Positions 1-12,749 of a stretch of DNA of 64,000 nt are shown here, piece after piece (positions within the stretch are counted from its first letter, which is position 1; every line of letters begins with the position of its first letter). This DNA comes from Numenius arquata (Eukaryota; Chordata; Aves; Charadriiformes; Scolopacidae). Location: contig NC_133615.1 of NCBI RefSeq assembly GCF_964106895.1, positions 29,591,628 to 29,655,627 on the forward strand. Reading direction: 5' to 3'. Under the pieces are notes generated by a model. The model saw only the letters and a program-made list of their open reading frames with translations. It was not told where the DNA came from and did no database searches. The translations under genes and the position numbers were made by a program.

Positions 1-576
1 AAACAACTCGAGGAATATAGTAGCATAAAACAACTCTATATAGAGATTTCTAAGTTTCCCGGGGAAGCACTCGGTGTAGCCGAGTGTTTGGATCTCACCG
101 AATAGGCATCCCTATGAGGGAAAGAGAGGCTCAGCCCGTCAACTGGTCCCAGAAGTCAGCAATGGATCATGGTGGTGTCTTCCTGACTGTGGGTTCAGTT
201 AAAGTTCACTCACACAGCTAAGATTTACGTGCATCTGGAGCAACAGTGTGTGCCAGTAGCGACCTTGAGAGCAGGGGAGGAATGAGAAACACAAGTTTCA
301 CATCCCGAAGCACATCCTGACAAAAAACAGAACACAGTCTGGGAACCGAAACTTGTCTTGGTAGCAGAATACCTGTTATTGTGATAAGATCAGTAGAAGG
401 TAAAAAATATTTTTGTAAGCCCATGATTGGGCACTACTAGGCGAGTGGGTTTGTGTCTTAGTGTATATAAGTTTCTCTGTGTAGCAATAAAGTGGATTCG
501 CTTACTGCACGATCTGCGAGTTCGTGATTTCTTCATACACCACACCTGACTTGTCTGTGATGGTATCTTCCCTAAC
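1..576 (+). mobile_element. Probable LTR 3' portion (U3-R-U5), start outside window
   Basis: A TATA-like box (tatataag, about 461-468) is followed about 20 bases later by AATAAA (486-491) and a U5-like tail that ends in CA at 576 (ttccctaaca). This is the spacing of a retroviral LTR with a short R region, read on the plus strand. No opening TG could be placed, so the element may start before the window. The short ORFs here are spurious. I do not recognise the family. Confidence 0.4.
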
Positions 577-1139
577 ACCTCTCTGTTCTTAAGCCATCTT
601 TATACTATTTTTTACCTTTCAGGTGGAGCTTGAGTGACTCTAATCATACATACTTCTGTTATGATTGGTGGAAAATTTCCTTGCTTTGCATTTAAAGGTA
701 TAGACTAGCAAAAATTCAGAGCGCAGACTCAGTGAGGGGTGGTCACACCTTGAAGGTGGGTAGCTTTTAGGACGGAGGTGTGTTTTGGTATTATAATGAC
801 ATTATAATGAGCAAAGTTCAGCTTAAGGGCATGATTTTTACAAAAAATAAGGAACTGTTGGCTCAGGGTAACAACTATGCAGCTTGTCAGTATTCATAGT
901 ACCATGAGTTCCCATTCCCTGTGTTGATGCACAGAGTTTGGCTACGGTATCTTCACACTGTCCCACTCTCCATGCCATTTTTTTCCACCTTAGAATCTGC
1001 TGACTCTAGATTGCATGTTACGCGGCCTAGGGAACCATGGTGGAATACATTCCTTGCATATCAGCTGCACTCCACCCTGGAAGTTTCTTCAACACTGTGC
1101 CTTTTCTTAAAACGTGAATATAACTTCAGTTTCTAAGTC
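577..1139. other. No gene recognised
   Basis: The DNA between the probable LTR and the gag remnant has no coding similarity that I can see. It could be decayed internal sequence of the flanking retroviral elements or unique DNA. Confidence 0.5.
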
Positions 1140-1750
1140 ACCTCCAGCAATTATCCCACACCAGCATCAGAGGAGCCAGGTGACAATGGGCTCACCTGGA
1201 AGTCGGCTGAAATCTTTTTGCATATCCTGCAGCTCGCTCAGGGATAGGGATCGGGTGATTATCTCTGGTTCTGCCTCTTCCTTCTGCTCTCATGATGGCT
1301 CTGGTTCATCATCACCCCTCACTAAGCGAACTGATTTCTTGGTGTATTTCTTCTTCTGTATAGGGGCAACTGATATGGGCACGGGTTGGTTTTCTGGTTC
1401 AGCTGCAGTGCACCGGGGTTGGAGTAGCCGCAGTGTCTGCCACAGGGGTTGGAGTAGCCGCAGTGTCTGTCAGCTTGGTTTCCCTCTCTTTCCCCTGAGG
1501 GTGCTGCATAATACCAAGCAGTGTTTGGTAGATACTGGCCAGGGCCCAGCACAGTGAGTTGTGCCTCTCTGGAATAGCCACAGCATTTTCCTTTCAAATA
1601 TCCTATCACTTTATCAGGGTCCTGCAGTTGTTTGGGGGTGAAGTCCCAAACCATTGGAGGTGAGAAGCTCTCTAGATACCTGCCCATGTTCTCCCACATG
1701 CCATGCCACCCATGACTATCCAGCCTCGGGGCAGATCTCCAGGTGGTAGT
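1140..1750 (-). pseudogene. ERVK-like gag remnant (endogenous retrovirus)
   Basis: Minus-strand translation gives betaretrovirus-like gag: a segment with KQLQDPDKVIGYLKGKCCGY, a proline-rich linker with a duplicated 10-codon unit, then a lysine-rich stretch followed by ITRSLSLSELQDMQKDFSR and a VTWLL motif near 1160. The reading frame changes at least once between the first and later parts, and in-frame stops interrupt the later part, so it cannot make a gag protein. The similarity ends near 1140, before the main capsid region. It lies downstream, in the minus sense, of a primer binding site and LTR and so belongs to the same element. Only the 5' third of gag survives. Confidence 0.75.
1415..1469 (-). 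repeat. 30-bp tandem duplication inside gag remnant
   Basis: A 25-base core (ggggttggagtagccgcagt plus gtctg) occurs at 1415-1439 and again at 1445-1469, a 30-bp period. The period is a multiple of three, so it adds ten codons (Thr-Pro/Ala-rich) to the proline-rich linker without shifting the frame. Confidence 0.9.
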
Positions 1751-2274
1751 TATTTAACCCTAAACAAGACCTGGAACACATTCAGGAGACATAACAATAA
1801 GAACATGCTGGTTTGAGCATCCCAAGGGTATTCAAAATTCTCAAAAGCTGTCATACCTGGCCTGAAGGAGAAAAGGGAAGCAAAAGAGCTGGGGAAAGTA
1901 TCCCCCCCTGTTTCCCCCATAGATTGGGTGTGATTATTAATAAATTCTGAGAGATGGCTCCTGAGGTACGGGCAGGACAACAATACCACATAAACACCCC
2001 CCCAACCATCTGAACAGTGATGTTATCATATCATAATAATAATATCAAGTTGATATTACACAGGACAGCAAAATGATAATCCTGTTCTCTCTCCCAGAGG
2101 TGATAAACAGCATCGCAGGGAGTACATAAACCATATAGGAATTTACATAACACAGCCATGAGAACAAAGAAAGCCACATGGTGACTAGCGACTATTTAAC
2201 TAATATAATAAATGCACACAACAAATTCGTTTTAACAAGCTCTGGTCGGATTTGTCATTATCTTAACCCTTCAA
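1751..2274 (-). mobile_element. ERV leader and gag N-terminal region, decayed
   Basis: This stretch lies between the primer binding site and the recognisable gag sequence on the minus strand. Short minus-strand ORFs such as 1750-1989 are present, but I could not identify a matrix domain with confidence. Position alone assigns it to the ERV leader and start of gag. Confidence 0.5.
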
Positions 2275-2292
2275 GCCCCACGTTTGGCACCA
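2275..2292 (-). promoter_or_regulatory. Retroviral primer binding site (PBS)
   Basis: The minus strand reads TGGTGCCAAACGTGGGGC, a typical retroviral PBS with the TGGYGCC start and the following GTGGGGC. It sits 8 bases inside the LTR edge at 2301. It fixes the LTR as a 5' LTR and the direction of the provirus as minus. Confidence 0.75.
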
Positions 2293-2300
2293 AAAAGGAC

Positions 2301-2667
2301 TGTCATGGTTTAGCCTCAGACAGCAACAAAGAATCACACAGCCGCTCTCTCTCGCACCCCCCAACCCTCCCCAGCCGTGGGGGGAGAATCGGAAGAAAAA
2401 ATGCAAAACTCATGGGTTGAGACAAAGGCAGCTTAACAGAACAGCAAAGGGAAAAAGAAAACAACACTGATAGAGGAATGTACAAACACGGATATTATGG
2501 TATCACTGCTCACCAACAGGACCCGGAATGCCCAAGCGGTGACTTCCTGTCCCCTCCCCCGGCCAGGTCCTGGTTATATACTGGGCATGGCATCACATAG
2601 TATGGAATACCTGTGTCCCTGCCAGCTCCTTGGGAAAATTAACCCTATCCCCGCTGGAACCAGGACA
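2301..2667 (-). mobile_element. ERVK-type 5' LTR
   Basis: In minus orientation it begins TGTCCTGGTTCCAGCGGGGA (at 2667) and ends CTAAACCATGACA (at 2301), with TG...CA termini. The start matches a very common avian ERVK LTR opening. A TATA box (TATATAA in minus sense, near 2574-2580) lies in the expected place. The U5 side abuts the PBS. Flanking bases give no matching target duplication, as expected if only the 5' half of the provirus is left. Confidence 0.8.
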
Positions 2668-2910
2668 CTTTTAGGCGAAGAAATACTCTATTCACGCCTA
2701 ATAATCTTAGACATAACTGGATAATTTATAAACAGAGCACTGCGCATTAGAAAAATGGCCATGTGTGCTATAGACAAATATACCAGCCTTTACTGATCGC
2801 ATTTTCCTCTTCATTATACTAGACTTCCTAATTATCATACCATCATACCACTTAGAGAAAGAAAAGATTGACTAAATACTACCTGTGATGTTATGACAGA
2901 GAGGGCTGGT

Positions 2911-2957
2911 AGTTTGTTTTGTTTTGTTTTGTTTTATTTTATTTTATTTATTTTTTA
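2911..2957. repeat. TTTTG/TTTTA pentanucleotide microsatellite
   Basis: The sequence runs gttttgttttgttttgtttt followed by repeated ttatt units. It is a compound pentanucleotide repeat. Confidence 0.9.
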
Positions 2958-3480
2958 AGCTTCATTCACAACAGCTCTGGAATTCAGAATGATATTCAAT
3001 CAGAGAGAGCGTTAGGAAAGTACAAATACTTATGATAATACATGTAACTTCTTTTAAAAAGTAGCAGTATGGCTGACAGCATTTCCAAGGGAAACAGCTC
3101 TTACACATTCAAAGGTTTAGAACAAGTGAAAGCACTCTAAAATAGCAGCACACAGTAGCTCTCAAATATAATCTAGTCTCCCATTATTTCCTTTTCCTTC
3201 TTGATACATTCTCATCAAAATAAGAAGAGTCCATTTACAAATGCCATCAAAGTTTTTCTTTAATTAAATATTAAATAGGCAATGATGCTTCTGGAATTTC
3301 CCAAACTATTCTAATTGAAGAATGATAACTGAAACGCAGCTCAATTGTTCCTTCCTCTGTATAAGCACTTTGTAGTCACTTAAGTCTAATAATTCTTTTG
3401 TATACTTGCAAATTTTTATTATGTGTCCTTTTTTTTTAATGCCTGAACAATTTCTAGCATTTTTCTTTAATTGCTTATTG

Positions 3481-3499
3481 TAAACTTTTTTCTTTCTTT

Positions 3500-3530
<31 letters not shown>

Positions 3531-3538
3531 TTTTTCTC
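3481..3538. repeat. Polypyrimidine (T/C) tract
   Basis: Nearly 60 bases of T with scattered C. It is low-complexity and could equally be a decayed A-tail or a simple repeat. Confidence 0.9.
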
Positions 3539-4461
3539 CTGGTATTAAGGTGCCTAAGCCTATTTGTGATGTTGTAAGAACAAGCTTCTTAATGAGGCAA
3601 CTGTTTATGAAACACAGCTCTCTGGAGTGTTATTATCAAGTGGACGCTGGTAAAAATATATCTCTGCTCCAGAGAGCCTAGTTCAGACACATTCAAGATG
3701 GATATGTAAGGAATCATGCTAGAGATAAAATGTTCTGATGAAAAATGTTTGTTTGTAAGTTTTTCCTTTGAAAAATGAGTTTTCATTATATTCAAACTTT
3801 TATGTAGGGACTATCCATTTTTATGATCTTTCTGATTTTGGAAAGCAATAGTTTGGAATAGAATAAAATATTTCTTTTCAAATCTCAGTTCAGACCTAAC
3901 CCTTTTCTTTCGAATTGGCATTTGAATTAAAGTAGAATTTGAGTGGCATTTCAATCTATGATATAATTTGATACAAAATTTATGTTTCACATCAACTTTT
4001 CAAAATGAAACATTTAATTTCAAATCAACGTTTTGATTCAATGTTTCATTTTAACCTGTCAAAACATTTTGTTTTCATTGAAAAAAAAATAAAGCTACTT
4101 TACCCTTCTGTATCCATTTCTTTCTGAAACTTAGTTTTTTATCATTCCAACCTGGTGTATTTATCAAAAATAGTTGTAACAAAATTTTCAAACACACAAA
4201 TGCTATTTTAACTAATACAGTTTATTCTTAAAATTAAATAAATGAAATTGCTATAAAATTCTGAAGAGAAATTTGGAATTTTCAAAAACCACCTTAATAT
4301 AACTAACTACATCACTTCCTAAAGTAATCTTTAATTTCCCTTTGATAAACTGAATAAATTGGACAGGTTTATACACTTGGTGTACACATCATAATGAAGT
4401 GTGTCTTAGATGCCTACATGGTCTTAAACCTTGTGAAAAAGTCCTTTAAATTCTTTGTAAA

Positions 4462-5219
4462 TGTCGTGGTTTCGGCTGAATTTACAAAAACCAGACCGAC
4501 AGGTGGCCCTTCCCCCCCCTTCCCCCCCCTAAAAGAGGAGAGAGGAGGAGAAAGAGATAAGGAGATTCAGAAGTTTAAAATGAACTAAACTACTTTAATG
4601 AAGAATTAATATTAAAATAAAAATAAAGAAGAAAATAATGAAATAGATACAATATATACAAAACCGTATCAAGCTCCCAGGATGACAGTCACATCACTGG
4701 CAGGCACTGGGGAAGTCCCAGACTGGACTCAGTGACAAATGGGAACTGGATTCCAGCTCTGGAGTCAGGAACACACGGATCGGGATCAAAGGCAGATGAA
4801 CAGACAGAGTCCTCTCTGGACGTCGGCCATCGCAGGAAGGGGGCTGACCCTTTGATCCCTCAGCCTTTATACTGAGCATGGGGCAGATGGGATGGAATAC
4901 CCCTGTTGGTCAGGTTTGGGTCACCTGTCCTGTCCACTCCTCCCCACCGATGTGACCCCTCTACGTTTTTTCCATTTCCGACCCTCTAAGGGGGCAAATA
5001 ACGAAATTGGCTGACCTTGGTTGTTATAGCAATAAGTATAAGCAAGGGCCTCCCTGCATACCGTTCCTTGGCATGGAGCACAAACATTGGTCTTATCATT
5101 CTGAGAACGAGCAGTTTTCTCCACAATATGCCGTTAATTTCAGAGAGTTAGAGGAGGCCTAGCTAGGATGTAAAGTTACAGAACAGAAAATTGTTTTGGT
5201 TTTACTTCAAACCGGGACA
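4462..5219 (-). mobile_element. Solo LTR, 758 bp, flanked by GTAAA
   Basis: The minus sense begins TGTCCCGGTTTGAAGTAAAA (at 5219) and ends CCGAAACCACGACA (at 4462). It is flanked by a perfect 5-bp duplication, gtaaa at 4457-4461 and 5220-5224, so it integrated as a provirus and later recombined to a solo LTR. It has TATAAA (minus sense of 4866-4871) and an ATTAAA polyadenylation signal (minus sense of 4594-4599). The 61-67 codon ORFs inside are LTR sequence. It is almost identical to the LTR at 35184-35942, which is in the opposite orientation. Confidence 0.93.
4866..4871 (-). promoter_or_regulatory. LTR TATA box
   Basis: The minus strand reads gtataaaagg here, inside the 758-bp solo LTR. 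The same box recurs at 35532-35537 in the plus-strand sibling. It is the core promoter of U3. Confidence 0.7.
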
Positions 5220-5974
5220 GTAAAATAAGTAAATTTAAAAATAAGTATAATTATTATAATGAAGTGCCTTATTTGCATAACATATAAACTGGAAAAAGTA
5301 AATAGGATTGAATTAGAAGCAAAGAGGGTCTAAGTTTTAGTATTTATATTATGTACCTGTTGAAGTCCGAATGACATTACAATTGTTTTTTTTTAAAAAC
5401 CTCTCCAATTCTAGTTACAGTTTGAACTGAGTTTTTTAGAAAGATGGAAAATATATTTTTGTTACCTTTTTTTTCTTTAAACATAAAGTTTCATTGCTAT
5501 TTTCCAATTTGTAAATAATTTTTTTAAGAGCAGTTTCAGGTAAGAGTGCCCCAACAAAATAAACACACTTTGAAAATAACAAATCAAAATGAAAACCAAT
5601 GTTATCAAATGTATGAGCCAAGGCAGTAGGAATTATTTTTGTTATTAGCCAAACAAATTTGCTCATCTTCCAATAGAAGTGTCTCTAAAATAGGATTAAC
5701 TTTAGGTCACAGTCCTACTTTCAAACTATATAACTGGAGAAATTATATATCATATAGTACAGAAAAATAAAAGCAAAATAACCCTTACTCCTGTTTATCC
5801 TTTTTTCCAACTGCTTTGCTTACATTCTTCATAAGAGGGTCTAATACTGCCCTACACATATTGTGGATAACATTTTGCGCACAAACTATAGTAATTGATA
5901 ACTAAATGCTGCCCAGGTAAAACACAAACCTATTAAAATATTTACAAATTTTAGCAGAAATAAATATGCATAAT
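5220..5974. other. Unique AT-rich DNA, no gene
   Basis: Nothing recognised. The minus-strand ORF at 5436-5666 has no domain and overlaps low-complexity T runs. Confidence 0.6.
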
Positions 5975-7118
5975 AGATTCATAGATTCATAGATTCATAG
6001 ATTGGTCCAGGCCGGAAGGGACCTCCAAAGGTCATCTAGTCCGACCTCCCTGCAGTCAGCAGGGACACCCCCAACTAGACCAGGTTGCCCAGGGCCTCGT
6101 CGAGCTTCACCTTGAATATCTCAAGGGAAGGGGCCTCAACCACCTCCCTGGGCAACCTGTTCCAGTGTTCCACCACCCTCATGGTAAAGAACTTTTTCCT
6201 AATATCCAATCTAAATCTCCCCTTCTCCAACTTAAAACCATTGCCCCTCGTCCTGTCACTGCAGGCCTTTGTAAACAGACCCTCCCCAGCCTTCCTGTAG
6301 GCCCCCCTCAGGTACTGGAAGGCCACTATGAGGTCTCCCCGGAGCCTCCTTTTCTCCAGGCTGAACAACCCCAGCTCCCTCAGTCTGTCCTCATAGGAGA
6401 GGTGCTCCAGCCCCCTGATCATTTTGGTGGCCCTCCTCTGGACCCGCTCCATCAGGTCCATGTCCTTTCTATATTGAGGGCTCCAGACCTGCACACAGTA
6501 CTCCAGGTGAGGTCTCACCAGAGCAGAGTAAAGTGGCAGAATCACCTCTCTGGATCTGCTGGCAACACTTCTTTTGATGCAGCCCAGGATGTGATTGGCC
6601 TTCTGGGCTGCGAGAGCACATTGCCTGCTCATGTCCAGCTTCTCGTCAATCAGCACCCCCAAGTTCCTTTCCTCAGGGCTGCTTTCTAATACCTCATCCC
6701 CCAGTCTGTATTTATACTGAGGATTGTTTCTTCCCAGGTGCAGAATCCTGCACTTGCTTTTGTTGAACCTCATGAGGTTCATCTGGGCCCACCTCTCCAG
6801 CCTGTCCAGGTCCCTTTGAATGACATCCCATCCCTCTGGTGTATCGACAACACCACACAGCTTGGTGTCATCTGCAAACTTGCTGATGGTGCTCTCAATC
6901 CCTCTATGTCTTTGATAAAAATGTTAAACAGTACTGGTCCCAGGACGGACCCTTGAGGGACACCACTTGTCACTGTTCTCCATCTGGACTTCAAGCCATT
7001 GAGTACCACCCTCTGGGTGCGACCATTCAGCCAATTCCTTATCCACCGAACTGTCCACCCATCAAATCCGTATCCCTCCAATTTGGCAAGCAGGATGTTG
7101 TGAGGAACCGTGTCAAAG
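5975..7118 (-). mobile_element. CR1 LINE, 5'-truncated
   Basis: The 3' end lies on the left: AGATTCAT 8-mers repeated from 5975, then the minus-strand CR1 tail (ggtccaggccggaagggacc in plus text). The element extends through the ORF2 reverse transcriptase C-terminal half and stops abruptly at about 7118, the usual CR1 5' truncation. It is nearly identical to the CR1 at 54171-54986, including the terminal 8-mer, so both belong to one subfamily. Confidence 0.93.
6075..7118 (-). pseudogene. CR1 ORF2 reverse transcriptase fragment
   Basis: Two minus-strand ORFs in different frames (6779-7118 and 6075-6782) give the CR1 RT from the DTVPHN segment through VTSGVPQGSVLGP (RT motif B) to the C-terminal region with LPLYSALVRPHLEYC and VQRRATKMIRG. 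The frame changes near 6780-6900, where the FADD catalytic box should be, and the box is not readable in one frame. The endonuclease and RT N-terminus are lost by truncation. It is non-functional. Confidence 0.88.
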
Positions 7119-10100
7119 TCAGTAGACTTCATCCTATTCTGACAGACATTTTGAGAAGCTCTTTTATATTTGCACAATGAATTAAAACAATTATTGTTCA
7201 TTCTACTGTAAGTCCCAGAGGCTCCATTATGTTACATAGTCTAAAAGGACACATAAAAATACACTGCTCATCCTGAAAACTTATGGACTGCATAGGGGAA
7301 CCAAAAAAGAACAAAAAAAAAGATAGGAAAAATTAAGACCAATGAAAAAATGTACAAAAAGGGAACTGATATTCTCACAATTGCATAGAAGATCTTTGGA
7401 ACCACCAAGGTGAAAACGGAGGTTTACTTTCCTTGGTACAGTCTTCAGGTTCAAGACCACAGCTCAGTACTTAGGGATAAATTAAGAAATGAGACTTCAT
7501 TAACATTTTCTTTATTTTTAAACTAGAGAGAGAGTGGCTGATGTTGAGCATACCGTTGTTGCCTCTGCCACTCACCTTTTTTAGTCCTATGAGCAAGTTT
7601 AGCACTCAAGAAACTAATTCTCTGCAGATCCCAGCCTGAGACCAAGCTGATATACCCGATGAGGACCCAGGCTAATGCAGGAATGACTTGACTGCCTCAA
7701 CTCGCCCTAGAGACCTTCATTTGCTCCACCAAACCTTTTCCCATATGTAACTGCAGTGCCTGTGCAGAGAGAGGCATCATTGGATGGGAATTAAATCCTC
7801 TAGGTGGTCTCATTTGCTAGAATAAAATGCCATTCCTGGCCTCTAAAACTACATGTGATATCAAGAGACTAAGGTGCAAACAGGCTCACTACAGGTAAGT
7901 CTATTAAGAGCTGGAATGGCTCTAGCCTAGAGTAACTTGATATTGTTGAAAGAAGTGGTAGATCTCCATTGATATCAACATAGGTTGGATTTTGTCTTTC
8001 ATTAAAAAGAGAATGGTTTTATATCTAGGTATTATTATCTATGTATTATTAATCAAAAATGAATACAGGGCATTTTTCTTGCATAAAATTTCTGATATCA
8101 AAACATACAGAAGGATGTGATGCTGAAGTGTTTCAATTAACTCAAAATGTGACATTAAAGGTTTGGGGTTTTCTTAAGGGTTTTTATGTTATTCACTGAA
8201 AGAGAAAAGTTAAACACAAAAGGAACCACTTTGCCTTAATCAAAACAGAGGATTCAGTTTGGCTGGAGACTAAATATTTTTTAAACTAATTGCAGGAAAA
8301 ATGTTTCAAGTAAAACATTTTTTTTCTAATCTGGAACAGATAGAAATACGTGAAAATGGTGATATTTCTTGACAAAAAGATATTCTGATCTTACTTCAGT
8401 CTTGTCTTCCAGATGTATGAATCTTTTTGTTGTTATTTCAGGCCAGTATTTTCAAGCTGTGTTTCTTTACTGTATAAAGCAACTACTGAACTAGGAATCC
8501 AGGAAGATTTTATACAAGCTACATACACATATCACTGTGCTCCTCACTCTCTTCATTGTTCCTTCTAGTCCTCCTCCTTCCTCCGTGTAATTTGTTACTC
8601 TTGTAGCCTCTTATGAAACCTGCCAAACACTAATTTTTAATAAGCAGTTCTCTAAATTAATCACGTACAAGTAGTCAGTTCTGTTTCCCCTAAAATTTCA
8701 CCAAAGGGGGAAAAATAAAGAAAAAAGAGATAGTTTCAGATTGTCATTTTGTTTTGTTACTTTTGTTCTTTTCCATCTCTTTTTTTCATGCAACTTATTT
8801 TGAACATTCTCCAATTGCTGTAGTCTTTAAATGGTGCCTTCTTTTATTTTAACTGATATAATTGTCAGTATGTTCTTAAAGTAAAAGTGGAAGGATTATT
8901 TATTTATTTTGTTTTTATTTATTTTATATTTTTGAGAAGGTCAGAACATTCAATTACAGCAAAGGCTGGTAAAGTTTCCATGGACAGGGCATCATTACTG
9001 GAGTTTTTACTACAATCCAGCTGTCAGCTCCTGAGTATAATTTCCTCCTTTCTGCTGCATGCAGAGAACTCTTGGAGATAGAGGGATATTTTAAAAACAT
9101 TATCTTCTTTACCATATACTGCAGAAATCAACCTCTGCAGCCTTCTTCCACTCCCCAGTGAAGAATAAATTGAGCTCTCCCTTTCTGCCCCATGCAACAT
9201 ATAATGGGGCATGCCCCACTGAATGGTGTGTGATGGAAATGGGCTCCCACAGCTGACTGGATTAAATCAGATACATTAACCTCTGACTGCAGCACTGCAG
9301 TTTGTTTCTGATGGTCTTTATTTAGCACACAAGATGAAGAAATGAGAAACTTGTGCATTTTTGATCTGGCCTTGTAATAGTGCAAGAATTGGAAGGAAAA
9401 ATTAAAATTTCTTTCTCAAATAAGATTTATCTTCCATTGGGAAAAAACCTGGTTGTTCTTCAGAGTGAGATCGGGCTTCCAGACTAAGACATTCAAGCTC
9501 AGTTGTCTACATGGAAGATAGGCGTCTAAGCTTTTGTTACAGTCCCTGGAGGTCTCATCAATACAGACATCAATCCCATTTAACTACATGTGTATCCAGT
9601 AGCATTTGAGATGTGTTAGGATATCAGAGCTATCCACATGGGACTGGTAGATGTGACATGGGACTATGGGATACTCTTGGCTTTCCAGACCATTAGTTGG
9701 AGACCAGATAAGGGTGTCTTAAGGCATCATGGTTGATTCTATGCCCTGTGTTTTAGAAGCTGAAGCAAGCTCCACTGAATGTACTATTTAGAGCTGCGCT
9801 GAAAACTCTAGCTCACATGTAGGCACGTGGTGTCAATTTGTTTTAAACTGTGAATTGAATCTTGCCCCTATAAAAGAAGCATGCCATTTTTATAATCACC
9901 AGGGAATTTACACATCTTTCAATGGTGAATCAAGACTAAGACTAAAGAATCATTCCCTGGAGGTTATTTTCTCTAGGAAGCTTCCCTGATAAATGGGTTT
10001 TAGCTTAGCAAACTTGTTAGATGTCTACATTTTGGAAGGATGAACACAGGCAGCTGTGTCTGGGAAAAAAACAGCTAAACAGAAACTGGTTAGTTCAGAG

Positions 10101-12445
10101 ATGGTTTCCATTACCATCTGAGTGTGTGCTAGATGACTGTAAAGTGTGTGCCAAGACCAGTGAGTACAGCAGTTCAGGCTCTGAAATGAAACTGAGGCCA
10201 TTTTTGGCTAGCTGCCTGTTTGAATCAAGCTGAGCTGAACTGGAACCTAGCATAACATAGCATCTAGTGGTGCTTTATGGCAGCAGGTCTCGCACAGCTT
10301 GCAGATCTCCAAAGTACAGGAAGGTTATGCATTGGGTTGAAAGGATTAAGCACAGAAATAGAGAGTTTCACCAGCTAAATCTCTGTTACTAAGGAGATCT
10401 TTCTGTGCTGATTTCTACAAGTGTGCCAGTGCTTCCATTCTTTCCAGTGTCATCTTATTTTTAAAAGATGTTGGTGCTAAAGTCTTTCAGTGTTGTGTCT
10501 TAATGCCATCTTTCTCAGAGACACAACAGAAAATGAGGCAACCTATGTGGCCATTCTTATAGTGATAGTTTGTAACCCAAAGTTACCGCCTTGGATTCGA
10601 GAATTAGCTTTTTCCTAAGCATTCCCTCTTATCTCCTATTCATTATTCCTCCTGTCTCTGTTAGGTATTACCCAAGTTAATTGATGGTCAATGGTCTGGA
10701 GAACTCATGATATGGATTATGACACTGTACATTGGATAGGACGAAAGAATTAATTATTGCTCCACCAGTTAGGCGGAGTTCAACTCCTTACATTTATAGT
10801 GGTTGCAATCAGACAATATCATGCTGGACATGAGTACACTTCCTACCTTCTTCAACCAACCTATTTAAAAGAAATAATCAAACATGTAAGAAACATGTTA
10901 AATCACTGAATTTCCACTAGGCACTAATGTAGTACAAACTATCCATGCAAACAGATATTTGGGCAAATTGTCTGCTGGTCCAGCTTCATTGGCTTTAATC
11001 AGTAAAGACCTCAACTGAAGTTTCCCAAGGGAAGATGCTGGATTTTAAACTGATGCTGTGTTTGAGTTTGGCCAAGAAGCCATGATGAATTAAATATATA
11101 CCCAAATATACTGAGTATTTTCTCAGTTCTTCATATGTCTATGCATTTCAGACCATTTCCCTTAAAAAAAAAATACTGCAAAATATTTTTACTTCCCTAT
11201 TTCCACACCCTGAATTCATGCAAATGTCCATTTGTTAATGTTTAAATAGAATTATTTGGGATGGGATGCCCAATAATGGGGAAACATTATGTTGGGAGGA
11301 TGGAATGTAAAATGTAAAACCATCTTCCCCTTCTCCATGAATGAACAGAAAACCTTACTCTGCCTCTCACTTCCTTCCCCATGCCCCCCAAAAGAAAATG
11401 AAACAAAAAAAACCCCTACTAATATATAGGGAGAACTTTCCTTCACTAATGATATTCAATTGTTCTAAGAAGAAAAAATTGGTACTAAGTATGATGAGAT
11501 GCCAAATACAAAAAAGCCACACTGTTCATCTCTAAGCCCTTCTGTTCCTTGAAGTGAAAACTCGTTTTAAGAAGATTATGGTGCATATATTAGAAGATGG
11601 GCTGATATTCTGCATTCATACTCTACTGGGGCTTTGGCAGTAAAAGAGAGAGAAGAAGAGAAGGAAAACAACAAAGCTAAAATCCAACATTTGTTCCCTT
11701 TTACCTCATATACTAATATGAGGCATAGGTCTCTTTTCATTCATTTAGGCTTGAATATATATATAACCTGATGGATTCTTCAGTTGAAAAGGAGTCATAT
11801 AGTATTTTTGATTAGCAAGGAGGCTACAGAGGGGAATTAGGTAGTATTTGAATGAATTCCAAATTCAACATGAGCTACACAATTTTCCTGGTTTCAGGGA
11901 ACAAAAACTGAAAAAAAATCTTTTGATTAGAGGAGAAGGGCTCAGATTCCCCACAAAATACTTCCAGAGTTGTAAAAATGTAATAAGGTTTAATTCCTTT
12001 ACTGCATGAGGGGCAGGGAATATATCTCCAAAGAATGTGTAGCTAAATGTGAGTTCCTTAATGAATTTGTAATGAACAAAGCCTTTTCAATTCATATCCA
12101 AGGAAGATATTGCTGGGGTTGGTGCTGAAATTTGAAATAAGAAATTGTGTGTCTGTTCCCCACCTTAATTATCTCTTAACAATATTTTTGCCATGGGAAT
12201 TGACTATAAGTTTTCAATCTAATGATTTGTTTAAGGTAGAAAACTGGTCAAATAAGATTTTTGGTTAATTTTGAATGTTTATTATGTCAGTTTAGGACTA
12301 AGTTTAGCTATCTGCAGTTGCAAATGCAAGACTTGCTCTGTCCAGATCTCTCTCCTAAACCCATCTAATTTATTTTTCAAAAAGAATTAATACAAAATTA
12401 TGTTACTGACCTCACGTTATATTGAACTCATATTATGTTAAGGTC
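7119..12445. other. Unique AT-rich DNA, no gene recognised
   Basis: Over 5 kb without recognisable coding sequence or a mobile element I can name. ORFs of 60-85 codons (for example 9128-9385 and 10021-10233) lack domains, splice context or codon bias. It is probably intergenic or intronic DNA. Confidence 0.6.
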
Positions 12446-12500
12446 CTGCCGTGAGCGAAGGGTTGGGCCAGATGACCTCCCACTCCTCTAACAAATTATT
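12446..12500 (+). mobile_element. Possible CR1 3'-end scrap
   Basis: The bases gggttgggccagatgacctc resemble the conserved CR1 3' UTR text (ggttggactagatgatctcc in other copies here). Only about 50 bases match and no terminal 8-mer is seen. Confidence 0.4.
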
Positions 12501-12749
12501 CTGCTTATTTGCCAGTTATTTCATCTAAAGACTTCTCACCTATCTTATTTAATTTTATTATTTGTTTTCCTTTCATTTCATTAGCATCAGTAGCAGCATT
12601 CTGGGAAGAAATAAGAGCCTGATCCTGAATCATTACATTTTGAATTATTTTTTACGCTGTGCATGAGAGGAATTAATTTGAGATGCAACTGGACAAAAAT
12701 AAATTGGGCAGTTTTTCTATATTACATTTTCCACCTTTTCTAAAAAAGC

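Larger units (their letters stand above)
2668..4461. other. Unique AT-rich DNA, no gene
   Basis: I see no coding similarity. The stretch contains a TTTTG/TTTTA microsatellite and a long pyrimidine tract, listed separately. The ORFs here are short and lack features. Confidence 0.6.

Noticed and set aside
1114..1557. 147-codon plus-strand ORF with a Ser-rich start
   Set aside because: It is the antisense of the ERV gag remnant, and its repeated SRSVCHRGW comes from the 30-bp duplication.
4921..5124. 67-codon ORF found again at 35279-35482 and in part at 21968-22210, looking like a conserved protein
   Set aside because: All copies lie inside LTRs of one family; the similarity is that of the LTR DNA and no domain or proper start context is present.
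6165..6689. 174-codon plus-strand ORF
   Set aside because: It is the antisense of the CR1 reverse transcriptase; the minus strand has the recognisable RT motifs.
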